Assembly (NCBI RefSeq): GCF_004793975.1
Contig: NZ_SRYB01000007.1
Coordinates: forward strand, 100,302 to 164,301
Direction of reading: 5' to 3'
DNA length: 64,000 nucleotides
From: Lepagella muris
GTDB taxonomy: Bacteria > Bacteroidota > Bacteroidia > Bacteroidales > Muribaculaceae
Below the pieces are notes generated by a model. That model was not told where the DNA came from, did not search any database, and worked only from the letters and a program-made list of their open reading frames with translations. The position numbers were made by a program, and so were the translations under genes. The stretch's first letter is position 1. Each line of letters opens with the position of its first letter. Positions 27,195 through 34,758 of the stretch are shown here, piece by piece.

Positions 27195-28172
27195 TCAGAT
27201 TGCAGTATCGTTGGTATTGTCTTTATTGTCTTTATTGTCGGGATTGGTCGGGTTGGGTGTGTTGCGGAGACGGGGGTGGGCGTTCTGGTAGGCTTTGCGC
27301 ATCTCGGCGAATGAGATGTGGGTGTAGATCTGGGTGGTGGCGAGTGAGGCGTGTCCGAGAAATTCTTTTACAGTGTTGATGTCGGCTCCTTCGTTGAGCA
27401 TTGTTGTGGCGAAGGTGTGGCGCAGTGCGTGTGGACTTTTCTTGCGTGCTGATGTGGAGGCGAGTTCTTTGTTTACTATCTGGTAAACCTGTATGGGTGT
27501 TATGCGTTCTCCATTGATCATTATCAATGGCTTGGGTATCTCTGTGTCGGGCCAGAGTCGGTCGCGCATCTGTTGCCAGCGGCGTATGTGCTGAAGGAGT
27601 AGTTCAGGCACGGGCACGATACGTTGCTTCGACCGCTTTCCGGTGATTTTTATCTCGCCGGATGAGAAGCTTATATCGTTGTCGGAAATGGCTATTAGTT
27701 CGGCACGCCTGATTCCGAGGGAATATAGGAGCTCTATTATCAGATGATTGCGGAGCTCATCTTCAAGGTCGGCGTCATTATCGTTGCGCTCTATGGCTCT
27801 CTCTTCAAGTCGCAACACCCCTTCCACCTCTTCGTGTCGCACAAAGTCGGGGAGCTGCTTGGGTATCTTGGGGAGAGTGATTTCGGAAGTGGGGTCAGAG
27901 GAAATGACTTGCTTTCTCAACAGGTATTTGAAAAAGGCTCTCAGACTCTGCACTTTCCGTCGGATGGATCTTGGCGACACGCCATCGCGTGCGAGGGATG
28001 CAAGCCATGCGCGGACATCTGAAGTGGTTATATCCTTTGGTCGGAATTGCGTCTTGTTGTTTGCAGTGATCCAATCGGAGAATTGCCTAAGATCGCGTTC
28101 GTAGGCCTCAACAGTGAGCTGCGCTCTGTTGAGTTCGTAACGGAGGTAGGATATGAATCTGTCGATTGGCAT
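27195..28172 (-). CDS. Tyrosine recombinase, XerC/XerD family
   Basis: 325 residues from the ATG at 28172. An N-terminal SAM-like core-binding domain (MPIDRFISYLRYELN, LTVEAYERDLRQF) is followed by a catalytic domain with the first arginine in LYSLGIRRAEL, HALRHTFATTML (H-x-x-R), LGHASLATTQIYTH with the second histidine and catalytic tyrosine. Size and full catalytic set fit chromosome-dimer resolvases rather than phage integrases. A longer frame starts at 28214, but that ATG sits inside the rpsU terminator stem, so 28172 is preferred. The tail (PNPTNPDNKDNKDNTND) is low-complexity. Confidence 0.9.
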   Translation of the reverse strand: MPIDRFISYLRYELNRAQLTVEAYERDLRQFSDWITANNKTQFRPKDITTSDVRAWLASLARDGVSPRSIRRKVQSLRAFFKYLLRKQVISSDPTSEITLPKIPKQLPDFVRHEEVEGVLRLEERAIERNDNDADLEDELRNHLIIELLYSLGIRRAELIAISDNDISFSSGEIKITGKRSKQRIVPVPELLLQHIRRWQQMRDRLWPDTEIPKPLIMINGERITPIQVYQIVNKELASTSARKKSPHALRHTFATTMLNEGADINTVKEFLGHASLATTQIYTHISFAEMRKAYQNAHPRLRNTPNPTNPDNKDNKDNTNDTAI

Positions 28173-28193
28173 GGGTTGAGGTGGATATGTGGA

Positions 28194-28228
28194 TATAAAA
28201 ATGGTGCCGGTCATTGTTGACCGACACC
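28194..28228 (-). terminator. Terminator of rpsU
   Basis: On the minus strand GGTGTCGGTCA pairs with TGACCGGCACC around an ACAA loop (11 base pairs with one G-U), followed by ATTTTTAT. It lies about 70 bases after the rpsU stop. Confidence 0.88.
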
Positions 28229-28300
28229 GGAGATGAGTTGAATCGTCGGAGTGATTCCGGCTGATTATCGGATCGCCACGAAAATGTCGGGGAGGCGCGA

Positions 28301-28492
28301 TTACTGCTCCGCCTGACGGAGCTGCTGAACGTAAGCAGCCTTGATCATCTTCTTGCGGTTGGTGACAGAAGGCTTTTCAAATGCCTGACGTCTACGCAGT
28401 TCTTTTACGATGCCGGTTCTTTCAAATTTACGTTTGAACTTCTTGAGTGCTTTCTCAATGTTCTCGCCCTCTTTAACTTGTACGATAATCAT
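28301..28492 (-). CDS. rpsU: Ribosomal protein bS21
   Basis: 63 residues, the usual bS21 length, very basic, starting MIIVQVKEGENIEKALKKFKRK and continuing RRRQAFEKPSVTNRKK. It joins the 30S platform and assists initiation. It is monocistronic: a good promoter (28583-28613) and a terminator (28194-28228) frame it. Confidence 0.96.
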   Translation of the reverse strand: MIIVQVKEGENIEKALKKFKRKFERTGIVKELRRRQAFEKPSVTNRKKMIKAAYVQQLRQAEQ

Positions 28493-28582
28493 TTGTTATG
28501 AGTTTCTTTGTTTTATTAATTTATTTCAGAAATTATTATTATGCAATGTCCCAAGGGAGAGCCGATGGGATATTTGCGGTTG

Positions 28583-28613
28583 CAAAATTAGTCAAAGTTA
28601 TTTGTTTGACAAA
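28583..28613 (-). promoter_or_regulatory. Promoter of rpsU
   Basis: On the minus strand -33 TTTG (28610-28613) and -7 TAATTTTG (28583-28590) are separated by 19 bases, a full Bacteroidetes housekeeping consensus. Confidence 0.75.
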
Positions 28614-28636
28614 ATTTTACGACTTTTTTTTATGTA

Positions 28637-29803
28637 TTAATCCTTTTTACAGGTTGTTTTCGGGCTTTTTCGGGGGTTTTTTGGGGGTTTTTTGGGGGTA
28701 GAAGTCACCCAATTGTTGATTATCCCGATTATTTTTTCGGTTTCCTCATCGGTCAACACCGGTGATATTGGGAGTGAGAGTTCGCATGAATGTATGTGTT
28801 CTGTGACGGGGAGGCTCAGTCTGTCCCACTCCCGGTAGGCTGCCTGCCTGTGTGGCGCGATGGGGTAATGAATGAGCGTCGCCACTCCGTTGTCGCGGAG
28901 ATGCCGCATCAGGGAGTCGCGATCTTCACACAGTATGGGGAATATGTGGAATACATGGCTGTCGAAATCCCTTACGGTAGGCAGAGTGATGGAGGGATGG
29001 TCGATTCCTTGTAAGTACAGGCTGGCTATGTGGCGGCGGATGTTGTTGTCGCGGTCAAGTCCGGGTAGCTTTGCCCGAAGCACAGCCGCCTGCATCTCGT
29101 CGAGACGTGAGTTCATACCTTTATATCTGAAGATATATTTCTCGGATGAGCCGTAGTTTGCGAGACACCTTACCATGTCGGCAAGTCGGGAATCGTCGGT
29201 AGTGACGGCTCCTCCATCGCCGAGAGCACCAAGATTTTTGCCTGGATAGAAACTGTGGGCGGCGGCATCTCCGAGGGAGCCTGTGCGTCGTCCGCCGTAG
29301 AGGCATCCGTGAGCCTGTGCGTTATCCTCTATCAGCTTGAGATTATATCTTCTGCATATATCGGCTATACGGTCGGAATAGGCACATTGTCCGTATAGAT
29401 GTACTATCATGACCCCTTTCGTGCGTGGGGTGATTGCTGCCTCTATCTTTTCAGCATCAATCTGTAGGGTGTCGGCGCATGGTTCTACCGGCACCGGCAC
29501 TAATCCGTTGGCTGATACGGAGAGTATGGATGCGATGTAGGTGTTGGCAGGCACGATTATCTCGTCGCCGATATTCATTACGCCGAGTTGCATGTAGGCT
29601 TTCAGAATGAGTGTCAGCGCATCAAGACCGTTGCCGCAGCCTACGGCATGACTCGTGCCGATGTATACGGCATACTCTTTCTCAAAAGATTTCGCCTCGT
29701 TGCCGAGAATGTACCATCCGGAATCCATCACGCGGCGTATGGCGGCGCTAATCTCGTCGGTGTATCTGTCGTTTATCTTTTTGAGGTCAAGGAAGGGGAT
29801 CAT
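28637..29803 (-). CDS. fdtB: dTDP-3-amino-sugar aminotransferase, FdtB/DegT type
   Basis: 388 residues, DegT/DnrJ/EryC1/StrS PLP-dependent aminotransferase. The start MIPFLDLKKINDRYTDEISAAI, the PANTYIASILS strand, the EDNAQAHGC motif and the PLP lysine in SFYPGKNLGALGDGG (K189) are typical of enzymes making dTDP-3-amino-3,6-dideoxyhexoses from 3-keto sugars. The two ketoisomerases upstream in the operon supply such a substrate, so the assignment is supported by context. The last about 22 residues (TPKKPPKNPRKSPKTTCKKD) extend beyond the family end and come from a C5A6-type repeat. The sugar probably serves surface glycan synthesis. Confidence 0.88.
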   Translation of the reverse strand: MIPFLDLKKINDRYTDEISAAIRRVMDSGWYILGNEAKSFEKEYAVYIGTSHAVGCGNGLDALTLILKAYMQLGVMNIGDEIIVPANTYIASILSVSANGLVPVPVEPCADTLQIDAEKIEAAITPRTKGVMIVHLYGQCAYSDRIADICRRYNLKLIEDNAQAHGCLYGGRRTGSLGDAAAHSFYPGKNLGALGDGGAVTTDDSRLADMVRCLANYGSSEKYIFRYKGMNSRLDEMQAAVLRAKLPGLDRDNNIRRHIASLYLQGIDHPSITLPTVRDFDSHVFHIFPILCEDRDSLMRHLRDNGVATLIHYPIAPHRQAAYREWDRLSLPVTEHIHSCELSLPISPVLTDEETEKIIGIINNWVTSTPKKPPKNPRKSPKTTCKKD

Positions 29804-29875
29804 TATATGATGTGTTATATGATATGTTGCGGGATGAAAAATGTGTTGTGTCGCAGGATACGGTGATTTGAATGG

Positions 29876-30826
29876 TCATGATATTTTGCACGGCACGGTG
29901 TAGGTGTCGTAGCAGATGGCGCGCGCTCCGAAGCCCTCTTTCTGATATATCAGGGATTCGTTGAGCACCCGTCCCTTCTCCTCGTTGGATGTGCCGAAGT
30001 CGAAATATCTCTTGGCTAGGAATTCCGAGTTGATTAGTCGGTCAAACAGCAGGTCAAGTGCGCCGTATCCCTTGCCATCGGGTGATGCCGAGATATATTG
30101 ACAGTGCGCCACATGCGTGGTGACGTATATCACTGCGCCGGCAATCATTCTCTCTCCGTCAAATGCTCCGAAGAGACGTATGTTGTCGGGGAAAAGGGTT
30201 GCCAGATGCTCTATCTCCTCCACAGAATGTACGGGGGCTGCGTTATATCTGTCATGAAGGTTTGACGTCAATATCTGCCAGAATGTTTTGAAATCGGTCG
30301 ATTCAGATATGGTTATGTTTTGTCGGATGGCCTTACGTATGCCTGATTTCCGTATGTCGCGGAATTTTAACCTATCCTCTGAGAAGATGACAGATGATAC
30401 GTTTCTCACCGACAGCGTGGCATTGAGTCTGAAGAGGGCGTAGAGGTCCTCTTCCGAGGGTAGACGGTGGTAGATATGCGGCACTGGTTTGTAGACAAGC
30501 GATTCCGCACCCTGCCCGGCAAGAAAACCGGTGATTGATTGCAACAGATGCTGCACGTCGGAGGTTGTTGCCTTTTTCCCCAATATGAGTCCGCCGTATG
30601 TCAGTCCGGCATGGGATGATACGATGTTTTCCCGTCGGGATGCGGGTAGGATAGCGTAGATTGAGCCGTTGTGGGTGATGATTAGGGAATTGTCAGTAAA
30701 TCGGGAGGAATGATATTCCAGATAGTCCCTTTTGAGAAGGAATGTGCCATTTTTTGAATCATCTACAAAGCGGTCCCATTCTTTCTTGAATTGATTGGAG
30801 TAGGGGGTTATGCAGAAATCAGACAT
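29876..30826 (-). CDS. GNAT/FemAB-type acyltransferase of the amino-sugar operon
   Basis: 316 residues. Two GNAT-like lobes as in FemAB and GNAT_6 proteins: an N-terminal part with NGTFLLKRDYLEYHSSRF and LPASRRENIVSSHAGLTYGGL, and a C-terminal part with IRKAIRQNI, RLFGAFDGERMIAGAVIYV and the FDFGTSNEEKG motif. No signal peptide. In this operon it is a candidate for acylating the amino sugar made by the FdtB-like enzyme, instead of the usual hexapeptide FdtC. The start overlaps the ketoisomerase gene by 8 bases. The donor cannot be told from sequence. Confidence 0.75.
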   Translation of the reverse strand: MSDFCITPYSNQFKKEWDRFVDDSKNGTFLLKRDYLEYHSSRFTDNSLIITHNGSIYAILPASRRENIVSSHAGLTYGGLILGKKATTSDVQHLLQSITGFLAGQGAESLVYKPVPHIYHRLPSEEDLYALFRLNATLSVRNVSSVIFSEDRLKFRDIRKSGIRKAIRQNITISESTDFKTFWQILTSNLHDRYNAAPVHSVEEIEHLATLFPDNIRLFGAFDGERMIAGAVIYVTTHVAHCQYISASPDGKGYGALDLLFDRLINSEFLAKRYFDFGTSNEEKGRVLNESLIYQKEGFGARAICYDTYTVPCKIS

Positions 30827-31262
30827 GATTGGAGTTTTGTTCGGCTTCGTTCTTTATTTTGATAAACTCATCATATTCCCGTACATACTCCGATTCGTCA
30901 TAACGGTCAGAGGCGAGCACCATGCATACGGCTCCCGATGAGAAGTCTTCAAGTGTGTTCCAGATGCCATCCGTGACGAGAAGCCCCTGGTATGGATGAT
31001 TGAGGAAGAAGGTGCGTTTCACGTTGCCGTCGTCGAGAGTGACCGAGAAGCTGCCGCTCACCGCCACAATCAGTTGCTGCTGCACGCGGTGGGCATGTCC
31101 GCCGCGACCTAATCCTCCCGGCACGTCGTATAGATAGTACACGCGTCGTATCGGGAAGGGTATGGTGGTATTATTCTCCACTACGGTGAGATTGCCCTGT
31201 CGGTCAGTATGATGACGGTTAAGCTGCAACATACAGCAGTCATAGACGGTCTTGTTGTTCAT
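30819..31262 (-). CDS. fdtA: dTDP-4-keto-6-deoxyglucose 3,4-ketoisomerase, FdtA/QdtA type (copy 2)
   Basis: 147 residues, single cupin domain of the WxcM/FdtA family. It contains the signature IPFPIRRVYYLYDVPGGLGRGGHAHR with both expected histidines (H56, H58), then QQQLIVAVSGSFSVTLDDG. Such enzymes move the keto group from C4 to C3 before transamination by an FdtB or QdtB enzyme, which is encoded two genes downstream. The start overlaps the previous gene by 4 bases. Confidence 0.88.
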   Translation of the reverse strand: MNNKTVYDCCMLQLNRHHTDRQGNLTVVENNTTIPFPIRRVYYLYDVPGGLGRGGHAHRVQQQLIVAVSGSFSVTLDDGNVKRTFFLNHPYQGLLVTDGIWNTLEDFSSGAVCMVLASDRYDESEYVREYDEFIKIKNEAEQNSNHV

Positions 31263-31666
31263 TTCCTTTTGAGCGAGAGGAATTGTTGGTGGTTAAGGAT
31301 ATAGTCTTCCTCATCGTATGGCGTGGATGCAAGGATGAGGGCGAGGGAATTTGTTGAGAAATTGGTGAGGGTGCGCCACGTGCCGGCAGGCACGTACAGT
31401 CCGTAGTATGAGCGATTGAGGGAGTAGCGTGTATGGTCGGTGCCGTCGTCTGTGACCACATCGAAGCTGCCTGACAATGCCACGATAAATTCCTCATTCA
31501 CGTGGTAGGCATGACCTTGGCGCGCCTCGCCGCCAGGAACGTCATACACCCAATATGCGCGGCATATCGGGAAAGGGATCTCCTTCGATTCCTCGATCAC
31601 CGAGAGGTTGCCACGGTGGTCGAGGAATCGGGGGAGGTCGATTATGTAGGGCTTGAGGTCATTCAT
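31259..31666 (-). CDS. FdtA/QdtA-type ketoisomerase paralogue with HAY in place of HAH (copy 1)
   Basis: 135 residues, same cupin family as its neighbour: RGNLSVIEESKEIPFPICRAYWVYDVPGG and NEEFIVALSGSFDVVTDDG. The family's HAH signature reads H52-A-Y54 here, so one active-site histidine is replaced by tyrosine. It may form a different product, act on another sugar, or be a partner subunit. The start overlaps the hexapeptide gene by 4 bases and the end overlaps the next copy, so both copies are translated together. Confidence 0.82.
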   Translation of the reverse strand: MNDLKPYIIDLPRFLDHRGNLSVIEESKEIPFPICRAYWVYDVPGGEARQGHAYHVNEEFIVALSGSFDVVTDDGTDHTRYSLNRSYYGLYVPAGTWRTLTNFSTNSLALILASTPYDEEDYILNHQQFLSLKRK

Positions 31667-32178
31667 TCCTCATACCATTTGGAATACATCAGGTAGTTGC
31701 GTGCGATTTTCTCATTCATCTCCTTCGCTTTCTCCGGCTCAACCATCTTTATGAACTTTGCGGGTGCACCACCCCATAGCTCATGAGGTCCGATTTTTGT
31801 GCGGCTGAGCACCACAGCCCCTGCTGCAACGATCGCGCCTTCGCCAACTTCGGCATCATCCATCACTACGGCACCCATGCCGATAAGGGCATAGTCGCGA
31901 ATCTTCGCACCGTGTATCACCACGTTATGTCCGATGGATACGTCATTGCCGATCTCGATGGTAGATTTCTGATAGAGGGTGTGGAGGACGCTACCGTCCT
32001 GGATATTGACGCGGTTGCCGATGGTGATGGTGTTGACATCGCCGCGAAGCACTGTGGAGAACCATACGCTACATTCGTCCCCCATGGTGACATCGCCTAT
32101 TATCACTGCGTTTTCAGCAAGAAAGCAGTCTTTGCCTATCACAGGGGTGAATCCCCTTACTGATTTTATGATTGCCAT
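31663..32178 (-). CDS. Gamma-carbonic-anhydrase-like hexapeptide-repeat protein
   Basis: 171 residues forming a left-handed beta-helix: repeated I/V-G-x-x-x-x hexads (AVIIGDVTMGDECSVWFSTVLRGD, INIQDGSVLHT-type turn, ISIGHNVVIHGAKI). The RGD and the histidines in VLHT and GHNVVIHG are the zinc-site pattern of the YrdA/PaaY/CaiE group. Function could be a carbonic anhydrase or an acyltransferase; its place as first gene of the amino-sugar operon slightly favours a sugar-linked role. Confidence 0.85.
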   Translation of the reverse strand: MAIIKSVRGFTPVIGKDCFLAENAVIIGDVTMGDECSVWFSTVLRGDVNTITIGNRVNIQDGSVLHTLYQKSTIEIGNDVSIGHNVVIHGAKIRDYALIGMGAVVMDDAEVGEGAIVAAGAVVLSRTKIGPHELWGGAPAKFIKMVEPEKAKEMNEKIARNYLMYSKWYEE

Positions 32179-32234
32179 TTCTTATTTTGAATATGTCTAT
32201 TATTTTATTTGAGTTTTTTTGTGAGGATTGTCAA

Positions 32235-34034
32235 TCAACTGCGGGAGAGGGTGCGGGTCTTATCTTTCATCCATTCAGCCTCTTCGGGCGAGAGAAGCGG
32301 AGTGAGACGATCGCGCACCATGTTATGATAGTCGTTGACCCATTTGATTTCGTCATCTGTCATTATCGAAGTGTCGATCAGCGACAGGTCGATAGGGAAC
32401 AGCGTCACAGTGCGGAATTGCAGGAACGGACCGAACTCGGTGGTCTTCCAAGGCTCCACCACGAGGAGGTTCTCCGTGCGTATGCCGTATTTCCCTTCAA
32501 GATAGAATCCCGGTTCGTTGCTGTTGATCATGCCTACTTCCAATGGGGCGGGGCGTCGGCGTGTGCAGATGCTCTGCGGACCCTCATGGCAGTTGATGAA
32601 GAAACCGACGCCATGTCCGGTGCCATGGAAATAAGCCTTCCCTTCATTCCATAGGAACTGGCGTGCGAGCACGTCGAGCTGCCCGCCGCGTGTGCCTTCG
32701 GGGAATTTTGCCATAGAGAGAGCGATGTTGCCTTTCAGCACGAGGGTGAAGTCGTGGCGTTGTTCATCGGTGGGTGTGCCGAGTGCCACGGTGCGTGTTA
32801 TGTCGGTGGTGCCGAATACGTATTGTCCGCCGGAATCGACGAGAAGCAGGCCGTCGCCTTCGATTGCCACGTCGGTCTCTTCGGTGGCCTCATAATGTAT
32901 GATCGCACCATGTTCGTTCCAGCCTATGATGGGGGCGAAACTTTCGTCTACGCAGGTGGGGTCGGCAAGACGCAATGCGCGGAGTCGTTTGCCGAGTTCC
33001 ACTTCGGTGAGTTTGCCGGAAGTATGTTCTTTCTCCACCATCATGAAGAATTTTGTGAGAGCCACACCATCCTTTTCGAGCGCAGTCTCGAAATTGGCAA
33101 TCATGGAATCGCTTTTCACGCTCTTCAGGCGTGCGATTCCCGCACCACCGAATACCGGCGTGCATCCGATGGCATCATATAGCCCGCGTGAGGTGGTCTC
33201 CGGATCAATGAGAAGGCGCGTCTCTTTCGGGAGTGTCTTCACGAAGTCTGCCACACTGTCGTAGGGCATTATCTCCACATTGTATTTTGCGAGGAAATCT
33301 GTCACTTCCCCGGTGAGTTTCTCTTCATCTACGAAAAGCACACGGCGAGAATCGTCAAGGTAGAGGTATGCCACGAAGATGGGGGAGAAGTTGATGTCAC
33401 CGGCGGTGCGGATATTGGTTGCCCAAGCAATGTCGTCGAGTGCGGAGAGGAGTACGGCGTTTGCAAGCTCGGCTTTCACTTCGGTCATGATTCTGCGAAT
33501 CTTGGAATCGGCAGACTCCCCGACAATCTTCTCATCGTGGACGAAAAGCTTGTTTTTAGGACGTTGCGGACGGTAGGGATATATGTAGTCGAAGATAGGA
33601 AACTTATCGTTAAGCTTGATATCGTTGTCGGTAAGCTCCTGCTCAAGTCTTTGTGCGTATGCGATGGAGAATGTCATCCCGTCGATTCCGACGGTCTGCC
33701 CGGAATTAAGATTCTCCACGAGCCAGTCGATGAGATCCACGGCGTCAGGTCCGTTCTCTTTCATCATGGAGAATCCGGTGCCTTTGAGTTGGTCGGTAGC
33801 CTGTATGAAATAACGGGAGTCGGTCCAGCAGAGAGCTTTGTCGGCAGTGACCACGGCAGTGCCGTTTGTGCCGTTCTCGCTCCAGAATCCGGTGAGCCAT
33901 TCCCGACCTCTCCAGTGGGCTGGTGGTAATTCCGACTGGTGGGGATCTGTGCCTGACACTACCACGGCATCAATGCCATGGCTTTTCATGGTTTCGCGAA
34001 GAAGCCTGAGATATTCAAGGTTTTTCTTTTCCAT
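32235..34034 (-). CDS. Xaa-Pro aminopeptidase, M24B family
   Basis: 599 residues from the ATG at 34034, where MEKKNLEYLRLLRETMKSHGIDA begins. An upstream in-frame ATG at 34106 adds 24 residues without similarity to the family and would start almost at the transcription start. Two creatinase-like N-terminal domains precede the pita-bread catalytic domain with LLLVDSGGQYVFGTTDITRT (two metal aspartates), FHGTGHGVGFF, NSNEPGFYLEGKYGIRTENLL (metal glutamates). It removes the residue before proline from peptides. The family is the long, cytosolic APP type. Confidence 0.92.
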   Translation of the reverse strand: MEKKNLEYLRLLRETMKSHGIDAVVVSGTDPHQSELPPAHWRGREWLTGFWSENGTNGTAVVTADKALCWTDSRYFIQATDQLKGTGFSMMKENGPDAVDLIDWLVENLNSGQTVGIDGMTFSIAYAQRLEQELTDNDIKLNDKFPIFDYIYPYRPQRPKNKLFVHDEKIVGESADSKIRRIMTEVKAELANAVLLSALDDIAWATNIRTAGDINFSPIFVAYLYLDDSRRVLFVDEEKLTGEVTDFLAKYNVEIMPYDSVADFVKTLPKETRLLIDPETTSRGLYDAIGCTPVFGGAGIARLKSVKSDSMIANFETALEKDGVALTKFFMMVEKEHTSGKLTEVELGKRLRALRLADPTCVDESFAPIIGWNEHGAIIHYEATEETDVAIEGDGLLLVDSGGQYVFGTTDITRTVALGTPTDEQRHDFTLVLKGNIALSMAKFPEGTRGGQLDVLARQFLWNEGKAYFHGTGHGVGFFINCHEGPQSICTRRRPAPLEVGMINSNEPGFYLEGKYGIRTENLLVVEPWKTTEFGPFLQFRTVTLFPIDLSLIDTSIMTDDEIKWVNDYHNMVRDRLTPLLSPEEAEWMKDKTRTLSRS

Positions 34035-34121
34035 AGAGAATGTTTTCGCTTTTATGTTATGTGGTCTAAGACGTGATCTTAGATTAAGTGAAGTTTGAAA
34101 GAACATTTCAACTTCAAGACG

Positions 34122-34152
34122 TAAAATTAATGAAATATCTCAATGGTTGCAA
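34122..34152 (-). promoter_or_regulatory. Probable promoter of the M24B aminopeptidase gene
   Basis: On the minus strand TTG (34150-34152) and TAATTTTA (34122-34129) are 20 bases apart. The last base deviates from TAnnTTTG. Confidence 0.5.
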
Positions 34153-34369
34153 GTAATGGATGTTTTTTGTGATTTTTTACGATTGTAAAGATCGCTTCAT
34201 TGTACAGGAATAATGAAAAATCTATACAAATTATTTTAAAATTTTTGTATCATGGGACATCGTAATTAAAAATAATGCTAATAAGGGACTTAAATTGGTC
34301 AAAAAGGAACATTTCGACGTGATGCCTTATATGAAAATCAAAAATAGATGAATTTTTTTTAAGATATTT

Positions 34370-34400
34370 TTTGCAATTTAAAAAAGTTGTAGTAATTTTG
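34370..34400 (+). promoter_or_regulatory. Promoter of the candidate small RNA
   Basis: -33 TTTG at 34370-34373 and -7 TAATTTTG at 34393-34400 with 19 bases between, a full consensus on the plus strand where no plus-strand gene follows. Confidence 0.8.
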
Positions 34401-34405
34401 CAGTG

Positions 34406-34612
34406 AATTTGTCCGCGACGATTGATTCTGATGCGAAATTCCGGAATCGTTCAATAGCGGCTAACGGAAAATGGCAAGTCAAAAAGCTTTTAAGTAATAG
34501 TGATATAAATTGTAAGTTAGTGGTTGAGTTAGGCAAATCAGGCTTGTGAAGGTATGACAGTCTACAAAATCACAGAGCGGCAGAATGTTGTGAAACAGTC
34601 TGCCGTTTTTGT
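34406..34612 (+). ncRNA. Candidate small RNA of about 205 nt
   Basis: It is bounded by a consensus promoter and a strong terminator, and no reading frame of useful length lies inside. The 5' part can fold with CCGC/GCGG and GATTC/GAATC pairings around an ATTCCGGAAT core. Size would suit a 6S-like or regulatory RNA, but I could not identify a 6S-type closing stem or any known consensus, so the class is open. Confidence 0.65.
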
Positions 34613-34620
34613 ATTTTTTT
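34578..34620 (+). terminator. Terminator of the candidate small RNA
   Basis: CGGCAGA (34578-34584) pairs with TCTGCCG (34599-34605), followed by TTTTTGTATTTTTTT. Confidence 0.88.
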
Positions 34621-34692
34621 CTCTCTATCCTCGCGATTGTGGGTCAGGAGATGGTCGCACGATTGCGGGTAGGGATTTTTCAGAAATGAAGA

Positions 34693-34720
34693 CCCCGTAA
34701 ACACCGAAGTATTTACGGGG
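34693..34720 (-). terminator. Terminator after the GlmU-like gene
   Basis: On the minus strand CCCCGTAAATAC pairs with GTGTTTACGGGG around a stable TTCG tetraloop. The T-tract after it is weak, but position and stem strength fit a terminator. Confidence 0.7.
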
Positions 34721-34758
34721 TGTGGAATATATTATTGTTGTATGAATGGAATTTGCCG

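Larger units (their letters stand above)
34107..34758. other. Intergenic region holding a small-RNA unit
   Basis: About 650 bases with no gene. It contains the aminopeptidase promoter, an AT-rich stretch (34180-34365), a complete plus-strand promoter at 34370-34400, the candidate RNA 34406-34612, and the terminator of the minus-strand GlmU-like gene at 34693-34720. Confidence 0.7.

Noticed and set aside
27195..28172. Integrase of a mobile element
   Set aside because: Length and motifs fit a housekeeping Xer recombinase; no att repeats, tRNA target or mobile genes are adjacent.
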